NCBI RefSeq assembly: GCF_003426815.1
Contig: NZ_QKYK01000013.1
Coordinates: forward strand, 86,874-150,873
Origin: Desertimonas flava
GTDB lineage: Bacteria > Actinomycetota > Acidimicrobiia > Acidimicrobiales > Ilumatobacteraceae
DNA length: 64,000 nucleotides
Direction: 5' to 3'
How positions within the stretch are numbered: the stretch's first letter is position 1; each line of letters begins with the position of its first letter. The notes beneath the pieces were generated by a model that saw only the letters and a program-made list of their open reading frames with translations, did not search any database and was not told where the DNA came from. This document shows, in pieces, positions 17,602-25,812 of this stretch. The position numbers were made by a program, and so were the translations under genes.

Positions 17602-18983
17602 GTCAGCAAGCCCAGCGCAAGGCTCGACGAGCCGACGCCGAGCGCGAGCTCCCCGTCGTCGCCGTCGTCGGCCGCCCCAACGTCGGCAAGTCGACGTTGT
17701 TCAACCGCATCATCGGCGAGCAGGCGGCGATCGTCGAGGACCGCCCCGGCGTCACCCGCGACCGCAAGATGCTCGAGGCCGAGTGGCTCGGCGTGCGCTT
17801 CAACCTCGTCGACACCGGTGGATGGATGCCATCCGGGAGCGACCTCGACACCAAGGTGTCGCGCCAGGTCGAAGAGGCCGTGCGGGGTGCCGACGTGGTG
17901 TTGTTCGTGGTCGACGCCTCGGTCGGCATGACCGACGACGACGAGGCGATCGCCGGATGGCTGCGTCAGGGCGACCACCGCGTGCTCGTCGTGGCGAACA
18001 AGTGCGACAACGACCGCCGCGAGGACGAGCGCTGGGAGTTCATGGCGCTCGGACTCGGCGAGCCGATCCCGGTGAGCGCCCTGCACGGGCGGCGTGCCGG
18101 CGACCTGCTCGACATCGTCATCGCCGACTTCCCCGATGCCGACGAGGCGGCCGAGCACACCGGCGAGGTCGACGGCGTCGACGTGGACGGCGACGCGGTC
18201 GCTCCGGCCGATGCGCCACGCGTGGCAATCGTCGGCCGCCCCAACGTCGGCAAGTCGACGCTGTTCAACCGGCTCGTCGGCGAGGACCGCTCGGTGGTCC
18301 ACGACATGGCCGGGACCACACGTGACGCCATCGACACGGTGGTCGACACTCCCGACGGTCCCTTGGTGTACGTGGACACCGCAGGCATGCGCCGCCGCTC
18401 GCGCATCGACGACTCGGCCGAGTACTACTCGCTGGTGCGGGCGCTGCGGGCGATCGACGACGCCGACATCGCCCTGCTCGTCATCGACGCCACCGAGGGC
18501 GTGACCGGCCAGGATCAACGCCTCGCCGAGCGGGTGGACGCTGCCGGTTGCCCGATCCTGATCATCCTGAACAAGTGGGAGCTGATCACCGACCCCGAGG
18601 AGCGGCTCGACCGTCTCGCCGACCTGTCCCGCAAGCTGGCGTTCGTCGGCGACGCCCCGGTGCTCAAGGTGTCGGCGCTCACCGGTCGCGGCGTCCATCG
18701 CCTGCGTCCGGTCCTCCAGGAAGCCATCGCCCAGTACCACCGACGCGTCCCAACCCGTGACGTCAACAAGGTGCTGGCCGACGCCCAGCAGCGCCAGCCG
18801 GCCGGCGGGGGAGCGAAGGTGCTCTACGCAGTGCAGGGGGCCAACGACCCGCCCACGTTCACGCTGTTCGTCAACCGCGAGCTGCCGCAGCATTATCTGC
18901 GCTACCTGGAGCGCTCGATCCGCGAGGCGTTCGAGTTCGGCTCCACACCCATCAAGCTGCGGGTGCGCAAGCGCACGAGCTGA
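17598..18983 (+). CDS. der: Ribosome-assembly GTPase Der (EngA)
   Basis: A double-domain GTPase needed for 50S ribosome assembly, 461 residues. Each G domain has its own P-loop: VVGRPNVGKSTLFNRIIGE near residue 24 and IVGRPNVGKSTLFNRLVGE near residue 212. The switch motifs are VDTGGW and VDTAGM, the G4 motifs are NKCD and NKWE. An acidic linker rich in Asp and Glu joins the domains, and the C-terminal KH-like domain reads FTLFVNRELPQHYLRYLERSIREAFEF. The start overlaps the DUF512 stop by 4 nt, so the two are coupled. Confidence 0.97.
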   Translation: MSQQAQRKARRADAERELPVVAVVGRPNVGKSTLFNRIIGEQAAIVEDRPGVTRDRKMLEAEWLGVRFNLVDTGGWMPSGSDLDTKVSRQVEEAVRGADVVLFVVDASVGMTDDDEAIAGWLRQGDHRVLVVANKCDNDRREDERWEFMALGLGEPIPVSALHGRRAGDLLDIVIADFPDADEAAEHTGEVDGVDVDGDAVAPADAPRVAIVGRPNVGKSTLFNRLVGEDRSVVHDMAGTTRDAIDTVVDTPDGPLVYVDTAGMRRRSRIDDSAEYYSLVRALRAIDDADIALLVIDATEGVTGQDQRLAERVDAAGCPILIILNKWELITDPEERLDRLADLSRKLAFVGDAPVLKVSALTGRGVHRLRPVLQEAIAQYHRRVPTRDVNKVLADAQQRQPAGGGAKVLYAVQGANDPPTFTLFVNRELPQHYLRYLERSIREAFEFGSTPIKLRVRKRTS

Positions 18984-18986
18984 TCG

Positions 18987-19220
18987 ATGCCGTACTGCGA
19001 CGACTGCGACAAGTACTGGACGCCGAACTCGATGAACGAGGACGGCACCTGCCCGCGCTGTGGTGCCGACCTCGAGGCCCACACGGCGCCGGTGACCACC
19101 GCCGAAGGCGCAACGGACGACGACGAGGGTGTGCCTTGGCACTTCAAGCTGATGATCGTCGCCTTGGTCGTGTACCTCGGCTACCGCTTCGTGGAGATCG
19201 GGATCAAGATCTTCACGTGA
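18987..19220 (+). CDS. Small zinc-ribbon membrane protein
   Basis: A 77-residue protein, 3 nt after der and so in the same operon. Residues 4-25 form a zinc ribbon (CDDCDKYW and CPRCGADLEAH). An acidic linker follows, then a single membrane span (FKLMIVALVVYLGYRFVEIGI) with a short tail. The topology suggests the ribbon faces the cytoplasm. I do not recognise the family. The position suggests a part in the same process as Der, but this is not demonstrated. Confidence 0.8.
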   Translation: MPYCDDCDKYWTPNSMNEDGTCPRCGADLEAHTAPVTTAEGATDDDEGVPWHFKLMIVALVVYLGYRFVEIGIKIFT

Positions 19221-19325
19221 ACGAAGTGACGTCCGTCACGTAAGTCAACCTTTGGGCAGGGCGGCGCGTCTTGATCGTGAAGCTGCTTCGGAACGGCGGA
19301 AGTCCGTGGCGCTTCTGGGCCCTTC

Positions 19326-19365
19326 GCCCCACTCGCCAGGCGCGCCCAGAGCCGGCGGGTGGGGC
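19326..19365. terminator. GC-rich inverted repeat after the der operon
   Basis: Arms GCCCCACTCGCC (19326-19337) and GGCGGGTGGGGC (19354-19365) pair over 12 bp with one G-U pair and a 16-nt loop. They lie between the plus-strand der operon and the convergent acyl-CoA synthetase. There is no U-tract. The rest of the 170-nt gap shows nothing else clear. Confidence 0.4.
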
Positions 19366-19392
19366 AAGGCGGCGCGCCCCCTGCATCGAGGT

Positions 19393-21033
19393 TCAGCCGG
19401 CGGAGGAGGAGTCAGCGAGCGGGCTCACGTCTCCGGAACGCCACTGTTCGACGAGGCGAAACTTCTGCACCTTGCCCGAACCGGTGAGCGGGAACGCGTC
19501 GACGGCGAACCACCGCACCGGCGTCTTGTGGGCCGCCAGGTGCGCCCGCACGTACTCGCGGAGCTCCGCCACGGTGGGGGACTCAGGGTCGGCACGGCGG
19601 ATGAAGGCCGCCACCACCTCGCCCCACTTGTCGTCCGGCAGACCCACGACGGCCACGTCGGCAACCGCAGGATGGCGGAACAGCACCTCCTCGATCTCAC
19701 GCGGGTACACGTTCTCGCCGCCGCGGATGATCATGTCCTTGAGCCGCCCGACGATGGTGCAAAAGCCCCGTTCGTCCATCGCGCAGAGGTCGCCCGTGTG
19801 CAGCCACCCGTCGGCGTCGATCGTCTCGGCGGTGGCGTCGGGGTTGTCGTTGTAGCCCAGCATGACGGAGTAGCCACGGGCGCACAGTTCGCCGGCTTTG
19901 CCGTGGGGCACGGTCGAGCCGTCGACGTCGACGATCTTGATCTCCAGGTGCGGCATCGGTCGACCGAGGGTGTTGGCCTTGTCCTCGACCGAGTCGTCGG
20001 GCTGGGTCATCGTGCACACCGGGGACAGCTCGGTCTGGCCGAACACGATCGTGAACGGCGCGCCGATGTCGCGCTCGAGCCGTTCGACCAGTGCTGCCGG
20101 CACCGTCGATCCACCGGACGTCACCACCTTCACGCTCGACACGTCGCGCTCGCCGTACGACGGGTGCTCGAGCAGGGCGACGAGCATCGTCGGAACCCCG
20201 CTGATGGTGTTGCAGCGGTACTGCTCGATCGCATCGAGCATGTGGCCGGGCTCGAACTCCTCGACGAGCGCCAGGGTGCCCGCCGTGGACACGGCACCGA
20301 GCACGGCGAGCACCGACCCGCCGGTGTGGAACAGGGGCATCACCCCGAGCAGCGTGTCGCCGGGCCGGGCGCCGTTGCGGTCGGCCGTGTGGAAGCCGTT
20401 GGTGACCAGACCACGGTGATGGAGCATCGCCCCCTTCGGGAAGCCGGTGGTGCCCGAGGTGTACTGGATCATCGCCAGGTCGCCACTCCCGACCGGAGGC
20501 AACGGCGTGTCGAGGGAACGGCCCGTGGCGATCGACGCGCCGAACTCGTCGACGGGCACGATCTCGCGAAGGTCCGGGCACTCGGCCTGGATGCTTCGCG
20601 CCGCCTCGGCGAGATCGCGCCCCCGGTACGCCGTGGACGCGATCACCGCCGCGGCGCCCGACTGGCGCAGGATGTACGCCGCCTCCTGCGGACCGAGGTT
20701 GGGGTTGACGGTGACGATCGGCAGCCCGGCGAGCGCCAGCGCGAACTCCGCGACGACCCACTCGGCCAGGTTCTGGGCCCAGATGGCCACTCGTTCACCG
20801 GGTCGGAAGCGCTGCAGGAGCGCACGAGCCGCCGCCTCGCTGTCGGCGAGCAGGCGGGCGTAGGTCCAGCGCCGTTCGTCGCGCGTGCCGAACAGCGCGA
20901 GCTGGTCGGGAGCCGACGCCGTGATGCGGCGGAGCAGGTCGCCGATCGACTCGTCGAGGATCGCCGGCTCCGCCGGTCCGCGCGCGTAGGAGATCGACGG
21001 GTCGACGAACGGTGCGGTCGGCATGCTGCTCAT
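19393..21033 (-). CDS. Fatty-acid/acyl-CoA synthetase (AMP-binding enzyme)
   Basis: A 546-residue ATP-dependent acyl-CoA ligase. Motifs: AMIQYTSGTTGFPKGAMLHHRGLV (A3), VFGQTELSPVCTMT (A5), GWLHTGDLCAMDERGFCTIVGRLKDMIIRGGENVYPREIEEVLFRHPAV (A7 and A8) and PLTGSGKVQKFRLVE (A10 Lys). The A5 sequence GQTE and the overall pattern resemble medium-chain FadD-type ligases. Its ATG at 21033 overlaps the stop of an enoyl-CoA hydratase gene by 4 nt, giving a two-gene operon for activating and hydrating an acid. Substrate not known. Confidence 0.92.
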   Translation of the reverse strand: MSSMPTAPFVDPSISYARGPAEPAILDESIGDLLRRITASAPDQLALFGTRDERRWTYARLLADSEAAARALLQRFRPGERVAIWAQNLAEWVVAEFALALAGLPIVTVNPNLGPQEAAYILRQSGAAAVIASTAYRGRDLAEAARSIQAECPDLREIVPVDEFGASIATGRSLDTPLPPVGSGDLAMIQYTSGTTGFPKGAMLHHRGLVTNGFHTADRNGARPGDTLLGVMPLFHTGGSVLAVLGAVSTAGTLALVEEFEPGHMLDAIEQYRCNTISGVPTMLVALLEHPSYGERDVSSVKVVTSGGSTVPAALVERLERDIGAPFTIVFGQTELSPVCTMTQPDDSVEDKANTLGRPMPHLEIKIVDVDGSTVPHGKAGELCARGYSVMLGYNDNPDATAETIDADGWLHTGDLCAMDERGFCTIVGRLKDMIIRGGENVYPREIEEVLFRHPAVADVAVVGLPDDKWGEVVAAFIRRADPESPTVAELREYVRAHLAAHKTPVRWFAVDAFPLTGSGKVQKFRLVEQWRSGDVSPLADSSSAG

Positions 21034-21887
21034 GGCTGCGGCCGTTCACCGTAATCCCCGAACGGGCGGTCTCGTTCCCGCACTGCCTCGCGGAACCCGA
21101 CCTCCATCGAGCGGGCCACGAAGTCGTCGCCCTCCTGGCTGTGCCGGGCCACCCCGTCGAAGATCGTGCCGAGCAACCGCGACGCCGGTGGGTCGAACTG
21201 GTGGTTGGCGACCGCGTTGAGCGCCAGGGTGATCATCTCCAGCTGGTTCCCGGGAACCTGGGCGATGCGCTGGGCGAGGGAGGATGCCCGCTCGGCCAAA
21301 TCGTCGTCGGGCACGACCTCGAGGACCACGCCCATCTCCAGCGCCTCGGCGGCGGTGAACTCGTCGCCAGTGAGCATGTAGCGGCGAGCCCGCTGGATGC
21401 CCATCCGGGCGACCCAGGTCCACGGTGCTTCGGGCACGCCCCACACCCGCGACGGGGGATAGCCGAAGCGCGCCGACTCGGCAGCGACGATGAGGTGGGC
21501 GTTGAACACGATGTTCGTGCCGCCGGCGATGCACCAGCCCTGTACGGCGGCGATGGTCGGCTTCGTCGACTCGTGGAGCTTGGCCCACGTCGCGGCGAAC
21601 GGGCCGATCACATGGAGGTCGGCCGCCGTGTCCCAGGTCCGCTCGGCGCGGGCTCCGTCGGCTGCCTGTTGCGCCGTCGACCAGTCGAGCCCGTAACCGG
21701 CGCAGAAGGCCGGACCCTCGGCATCGAGCAGGATGACGCGGACGCTCCGATCGCGCTGGGCCTGGTCGAGCGCGGCCCCCAGCTCGTCGCGCAGCTGCGG
21801 GGTGATCGTGTTGTAGGCGTCCGGACGGCAGAACGTCAACCGACGTACCGCCCCCTCGTCGGACACGCGAACCGCGTGGCTGTCCAT
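21030..21887 (-). CDS. Enoyl-CoA hydratase/isomerase family protein
   Basis: A crotonase-fold protein of 285 residues. The oxyanion-hole segments are AEGPAFCAGYGLDW and IAAVQGWCIAGGTNIVFNAHLIVAAES. In classical hydratases two glutamates catalyse; the second half here reads ARFGYPPSRVWGVPEAPWTWVARMGIQRARRYMLTG, with Glu in only one of the two usual places, so isomerase or hydrolase activity is possible. The start is placed at MDSHAVRV; an in-frame ATG at 21932 and a TTG at 21938 would add about 17 residues. The stop overlaps the acyl-CoA synthetase start. Confidence 0.88.
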   Translation of the reverse strand: MDSHAVRVSDEGAVRRLTFCRPDAYNTITPQLRDELGAALDQAQRDRSVRVILLDAEGPAFCAGYGLDWSTAQQAADGARAERTWDTAADLHVIGPFAATWAKLHESTKPTIAAVQGWCIAGGTNIVFNAHLIVAAESARFGYPPSRVWGVPEAPWTWVARMGIQRARRYMLTGDEFTAAEALEMGVVLEVVPDDDLAERASSLAQRIAQVPGNQLEMITLALNAVANHQFDPPASRLLGTIFDGVARHSQEGDDFVARSMEVGFREAVRERDRPFGDYGERPQP

Positions 21888-21988
21888 CGCCGCAGCGTAC
21901 GCGCGGCGGATCGCGGGATCGTATTTCGACATACGCAATCGTCGATTTGCTCCACCAAAGTAAATTTATCCATCGTGGTGGAACTCTC

Positions 21989-22018
21989 TTGATTCATCGT
22001 ACGTATGTCTGTTAGCAT
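21989..22018 (+). promoter_or_regulatory. Sigma70-type promoter of the HNH gene
   Basis: TTGATT (21989-21994), an 18-bp spacer and TAGCAT (22013-22018) form a good -35/-10 pair in a locally AT-rich gap. The -10 box ends 6 nt before the ATG at 22025, so the mRNA should be leaderless. A CGTATG/CATACG inverted repeat overlaps the -10 region and could be an operator. Confidence 0.55.
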
Positions 22019-22024
22019 ACGACT

Positions 22025-23287
22025 ATGGTTGTCGACGTCGAAGAGCTCCTCCGGCTGTCCGACTTACTCGATCGCTTCTCCGACGTGGATCCGACGGAGT
22101 TGTCGCCGGGGGCGGTGCACCGGACCCTGATCGGGCTGCACGATGTGGCGGCGAGACTGCAGGCCATCACCCTCCGGTACGCCGCCGTCTGGGAAGGTTC
22201 CGGCGTCTGGTCAGACGACGGGTCGCGAAGCCCGGCTCACCGACTCGCACGGGAGACCAATTCAGCTCCGGCGTCGTGCCGTCGGATCACCCGGTTGGCG
22301 CGGCAGCTGGAGTCCATGCCGGCCGTCGCCGAGTCGCTCTCGTCGGGGCGCATCAACATGGACCACATCGCGCTGCTTGTCGGTGCCAATACGACCAAGC
22401 GTCGAGCGCTGTTCCAGCGTGACGAATTGCAGCTGCTCTCGTTCTGCGAGGAACTCACACTGCACGAAGCGAACGTGGCGGTCGAGTACTGGAAGTGTCG
22501 AGCGGATGCCGCCGTAGATCCTGACGGGGAGGAACCGGCGCTCGAAGATCGGACGGCGACGTGGGGACCGGGCGTCGGAGACGAGGTGACCCTCACGGCG
22601 ACGTTCGATCCGGTCGGCGGAGCAGTCTTCACCGAGGCCGTGGAACGGATCGAGCACGAGCTGTCGGTCGCCGACCGCAACGATCCGGACTCCACGCGCA
22701 GCCATGGCCAACGGCGCCTCGACGCTCTCGTCGAGCTGGCTCGCCGGGCGATGGCGATGCCGGACGGCGCGTCGAAGCCTCGTGTGCTGGTGACCGTCGC
22801 CGTGGGCGACGAGTCCTTCCGGAGGCTTTGCGAGCTGTCGAACGGGCAGATCGTCGCGCCGGGAATGCTCGTGCCGTACGCCACGGAGATCGACGTCAAC
22901 ACGATCATCTTCGACGGCCCGTTCCACGCCATCGGAGCATCGCCGCAGCGGACATTCACCGGTGCTCTCCGACGCGCGATCGAGATCCGCGACCGTTCCT
23001 GCCAGCATCCCTTCGGTGATCACGACCCGATCAACCGTTGCGACGTCGACCACATCATTCCCAAGGCCGAAGGCGGGATCACCTGCCAATGCAACGGCGA
23101 ACTCCTGGCCCGTCGACGCAACCGCAATGTGCGACTCCGCAACATCACCGCCGCCGACCTGACCGTGGATCACGACGATCCGGTCATCGCAGCCACACGC
23201 CGACGAATCGACGATCTCGTCCGGTCCCGCGAGGCACGTGAGCGACGATGCCGGATCGCCGTCGATGCGGCTCACGTGCCGCGCTGA
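22025..23287 (+). CDS. DUF222 / 13E12-type HNH endonuclease-like protein
   Basis: A 420-residue member of the actinobacterial DUF222-HNH family. The N-terminal half is the helical DUF222 region (VAESLSSGRINMDHIALLV, FCEELTLHEANVAVEYW). The HNH part near residue 330 reads RDRSCQHPFGDHDPINRCDVDHIIPKAEGGITCQCNGELLARRRNRNVRLRN. The first HNH His (in VDHI) and the Asn (CNGELL) are present, but the usual final CxxHH is ARRRNR, with no His. The protein may be nicked in activity or act only as a DNA binder. It has less GC-rich codons at its 5' end than its neighbours and its own promoter. The biological role of the family is not known. Confidence 0.82.
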   Translation: MVVDVEELLRLSDLLDRFSDVDPTELSPGAVHRTLIGLHDVAARLQAITLRYAAVWEGSGVWSDDGSRSPAHRLARETNSAPASCRRITRLARQLESMPAVAESLSSGRINMDHIALLVGANTTKRRALFQRDELQLLSFCEELTLHEANVAVEYWKCRADAAVDPDGEEPALEDRTATWGPGVGDEVTLTATFDPVGGAVFTEAVERIEHELSVADRNDPDSTRSHGQRRLDALVELARRAMAMPDGASKPRVLVTVAVGDESFRRLCELSNGQIVAPGMLVPYATEIDVNTIIFDGPFHAIGASPQRTFTGALRRAIEIRDRSCQHPFGDHDPINRCDVDHIIPKAEGGITCQCNGELLARRRNRNVRLRNITAADLTVDHDDPVIAATRRRIDDLVRSREARERRCRIAVDAAHVPR

Positions 23288-23400
23288 TCTTCGTCCCAAC
23301 CCGTCGCGCCGTCAGTGCCACTACAGCGACGCATCGGCCGCGAGTCCGTAGATGCTAGAAATCGGCAACCAGGGCAGGGGGTCGCTCGTCTAAGTTGATC

Positions 23401-23425
23401 GGCCCCGACGCTCCGGCTCGGGGCC
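23401..23425. terminator. Hairpin downstream of the HNH gene
   Basis: An 8-bp perfect stem, GGCCCCGA/TCGGGGCC, with a 9-nt loop, 114 nt after the HNH stop. No U-tract follows. The 475-nt gap from 23288 to 23762 holds this hairpin and one possible small gene at 23525, and otherwise shows nothing I can name. Confidence 0.4.
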
Positions 23426-23524
23426 GCGACAACCCAGTCTCTGACGGGGCGGTCGGGCGGACGACGAGGTTGGACGTCGCCGGCTCACGCCGCGCCGCCA
23501 GGGAGTCCCAGAAGAAGCACTCCC

Positions 23525-23737
23525 GTGAACACCCTCGATCGACCCACCCAACCGAGAAACGCCACGTCACGTCGTTGCGCGTGCGCATGGCCGTCCGAGC
23601 GCACCGTGCTCGACGTGATCACCGACGGCGCGATCGTGCCGTCCATCCTGCGTCTTCGTCTCGGCATCGGTTGCGACGGGTGTGCTCACCGGATCGACGG
23701 GATGTACCGGCGCAGCCGGCGCGGCCACCGGCACTGA
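23525..23737 (+). CDS. Possible small cysteine-containing protein
   Basis: A 70-codon frame starting at GTG 23525. From about residue 20 the codons are strongly GC-ending like the neighbouring genes, and the protein reads WPSERTVLDVITDGAIVPS, followed by CDGC. Together with the earlier CAC pair this gives four cysteines that could bind metal. The ribosome site is weak (AGAAG) and the first 18 codons look unlike coding DNA. It may be a gene remnant rather than an active gene. No family recognised. Confidence 0.3.
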   Translation: MNTLDRPTQPRNATSRRCACAWPSERTVLDVITDGAIVPSILRLRLGIGCDGCAHRIDGMYRRSRRGHRH

Positions 23738-23762
23738 CGGACGCGCCTGCCCGACTCGGCGG

Positions 23763-24083
23763 TCAGCCGATCGCCGAGATCAGCATCGCCGCGGCGAGGG
23801 CGGACACCCCGATCCCGATGCCGGCCAGCAGGGTGGCCTTGACCCGCTTCCTGGCCTTCGCGGTCTGCCAATGACTCGACGAGCCGAACTGGCGGGCTGA
23901 GGCCACCTGGCCCATCGGAGTGAGGACGCTCGAGCCGGCGAACGAGCCGGCCCCGACGTCCTGGTCGACCAGTAGCTCCTCGACGCGGGAGTCGCCGCGC
24001 CCCGTGATCAGCTCGGCGGGGCCCGTCGCCTCGAGGGGGTCCAACGGATCGGACGACCGTGATGACGGCACCGGATCGCTCAT
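23763..24083 (-). CDS. Hypothetical protein with C-terminal membrane anchor
   Basis: A 106-residue protein, mostly hydrophilic, with a single hydrophobic stretch at the end (ATLLAGIGIGVSALAAAMLISAIG) after a basic patch KARKRVK. This is the layout of a tail-anchored protein facing the cytoplasm. The middle contains SRVEELLVDQDVGAGSFAGSS. No family was recognised. It is divergent from the RibD-like reductase with 166 nt between them. Confidence 0.6.
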   Translation of the reverse strand: MSDPVPSSRSSDPLDPLEATGPAELITGRGDSRVEELLVDQDVGAGSFAGSSVLTPMGQVASARQFGSSSHWQTAKARKRVKATLLAGIGIGVSALAAAMLISAIG

Positions 24084-24249
24084 TTCGCGATGGTACGCCG
24101 TTCCAAGACACCAGGCGCGCCGAGCAGGCGTGGCCCGAGCGGTTGGACTCGTCCGATGAGTCTGTTCCTCGAGAGTCGTCTAGCAGTGACCGTCACGCTC
24201 CGCCGATGCGGAGCAGACGTCCCCCACCACACGAGAGGACTGTTTCCCC

Positions 24250-24798
24250 ATGCGCAAAATCATCTCCTTCACCCACGCGACGCTCGATGGCTTCATCGAC
24301 GACCCGCAGGACTGGTCGATGCCCTACTCGAACGAGGAGTCGCAGAACTACCTCCTCGACATGCACCTCGAGGCCGATGCCCTCCTCCTGGGACGGGTCA
24401 CGTACGAGGGCATGGCTCAGGCGTGGCCGAACATGGGCGGCAACCCGTTCAGCGATCACGTCAACTCGATCACCAAGTACGTGGTCGCGTCGAAGCCCGT
24501 CGACACGTCGAGCTGGAGCCCGACCGTCACCATCGCCGGCGCCGACCTGATCGACGAGGTCGGGCGGCTGAAGTCGGCTGACGGAGGCGACATCCTGGTC
24601 TGGGGTGCCGGGCAGCTCACCGACGGGCTCGCGGCGGCCGGTCTGCTCGACGAGTACCGCATCTGCACCTCCCCGGTCGTCAAGGGAGGCGGCGAGCCGC
24701 TGTTCCGTCCCGCCAGCGCGGGCACCCTCGAGCTGCTCGACAGCACCATCTTCTCCACCGGTGCCGTCGTCCACGCCTACCGCCCGACGTCGTCCTGA
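24250..24798 (+). CDS. RibD C-terminal / dihydrofolate-reductase-like protein
   Basis: A 182-residue protein of the RibD_C family, NADPH-binding reductases with a dihydrofolate-reductase fold. Characteristic parts are RKIISFTHATLDGFIDDPQDW at the start, ADALLLGRVTYEGMAQAWPNMG, TKYVVASKPVD and GGDILVWGAGQLTDGLAAAGLLDEYRICTSPVVKGGG. Members of this group stand alone, away from riboflavin genes, and their substrates are unknown. It has its own promoter region and is followed by the hairpin at 24841-24866. Confidence 0.88.
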   Translation: MRKIISFTHATLDGFIDDPQDWSMPYSNEESQNYLLDMHLEADALLLGRVTYEGMAQAWPNMGGNPFSDHVNSITKYVVASKPVDTSSWSPTVTIAGADLIDEVGRLKSADGGDILVWGAGQLTDGLAAAGLLDEYRICTSPVVKGGGEPLFRPASAGTLELLDSTIFSTGAVVHAYRPTSS

Positions 24799-24840
24799 TT
24801 GTCCCGCCACTCCGCCGAACGGGAGGCGGCCAAAACGCAT

Positions 24841-24866
24841 GAAGCACCTGCCGGAGCAGGTGCTTC
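24841..24866. terminator. Hairpin shared by the reductase gene and tRNA-Pro
   Basis: A 10-bp perfect stem GAAGCACCTG/CAGGTGCTTC with loop CCGGAG. It lies 5 nt beyond the 3' end of the minus-strand tRNA and 42 nt after the convergent reductase gene. On the minus strand the sequence after it includes TTTT, fitting an intrinsic terminator for the tRNA. Confidence 0.75.
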
Positions 24867-24870
24867 TTCG

Positions 24871-24945
24871 TCGGGCTGGGGAGATTTGAACTCCCGGCCT
24901 CTTGACCCCCAGTCAAGCGCGCTAACCAAGCTGCGCCACAGCCCG
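24871..24945 (-). tRNA. tRNA-Pro, anticodon GGG
   Basis: Read on the minus strand it is a full cloverleaf of 75 nt. The acceptor stem CGGGCTG pairs with CAGCCCG, the discriminator base is A, the anticodon arm is CTTGA-CTGGGGG-TCAAG giving anticodon GGG, and the T arm is GGGAG-TTCAAAT-CTCCC. CCA is not encoded. The sequence starts with C, typical for bacterial proline tRNAs. Confidence 0.95.
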
Positions 24946-25039
24946 TGGACGATGCCGAGGGGAGATGTTATCGGGACGATCGACATCGACGGCCGATCAT
25001 CGCGAACGCGTTCGCGATTCGGGCCGTACCGTGCATCGC

Positions 25040-25717
25040 ATGCGACGACGTGAGAAGGCGGACCGGATCGGCGAGGTGCTCGACGAGCTCTATCCCGACC
25101 CGCCCGTGCCGCTCGACCACCGGGATCCGTACACCCTGCTGGTCGCCGTCGCCCTGTCGGCCCAGACCACCGACAAGAAGGTCAACCAGGTCACGCCGGC
25201 GCTGTTCGACGCCGCCCCGACGCCGGAGAAGATGGTCGAGCTCGGCCCGGATGGCATCCTCGGGTACATCCGCGAGGTCGGCCTGGCGCCGACGAAGGCC
25301 AAGAACCTGTGGACCGCGGCCAACCAGATCGTCGACGCCGGGGGAGAGGTGATCGGCGATTGGGAGTTCCTCGAGTCGCTCGCCGGGGTGGGCCACAAGA
25401 CCGCAAGTGTCGTGATGGCCCAGGCGTTCGGCGTGCCGGCATTCCCGGTGGACACGCACATCCACCGCCTCGCCGCACGGTGGGGTTTGTCCGACGGCAC
25501 CAAGGTGGAGAAGACGGAGCACGACCTCAAGGCCGTGTTCCCCAAGGAGACCTGGAACGCCCGCCACCTGCAGATCATCTTCTTCGGGCGCGAGTACTGC
25601 CCGGCCCTCCGGCACGACTTCGCGGCCTGTCCGATCTGCTCGTTCGCGGCCTCGAAGAAGGTCATCAACGGTTACGCCCGCACGCCGCGGCCCGGAGCGC
25701 GCAAGCTGAGCACCTGA
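25040..25717 (+). CDS. nth: Endonuclease III-like DNA glycosylase/AP lyase
   Basis: A 225-residue HhH-GPD glycosylase for base-excision repair of oxidised pyrimidines. The helix-hairpin-helix is LESLAGVGHKTASVV with catalytic Lys120, and the catalytic Asp138 is in FPVDTHIHRLAARWGL. The iron-sulfur loop is unusual: only three cysteines are present (Cys187, Cys197, Cys200), spaced 9 and 2 residues, instead of four with spacing 6, 2 and 5. The start is put at ATG 25040; the open frame extends to 24965. It is 94 nt from the tRNA-Pro gene, divergent. Confidence 0.9.
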   Translation: MRRREKADRIGEVLDELYPDPPVPLDHRDPYTLLVAVALSAQTTDKKVNQVTPALFDAAPTPEKMVELGPDGILGYIREVGLAPTKAKNLWTAANQIVDAGGEVIGDWEFLESLAGVGHKTASVVMAQAFGVPAFPVDTHIHRLAARWGLSDGTKVEKTEHDLKAVFPKETWNARHLQIIFFGREYCPALRHDFAACPICSFAASKKVINGYARTPRPGARKLST

Positions 25718-25812
25718 CGTTCGCCGGACTGTCGCCGCGGGCGGGTGACGTGCATCACTCGGGCCTGCTTGCTAGGACGTAGGTGCCCGAGCAACAAAGG
25801 AGAGTCACCGCC

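Noticed and set aside
23288..23524. A riboswitch upstream of the small ORF at 23525
   Set aside because: No known riboswitch core (B12 box, SAM, ZTP, glycine, fluoride) could be matched; only the plain hairpin at 23401-23425 is clear.
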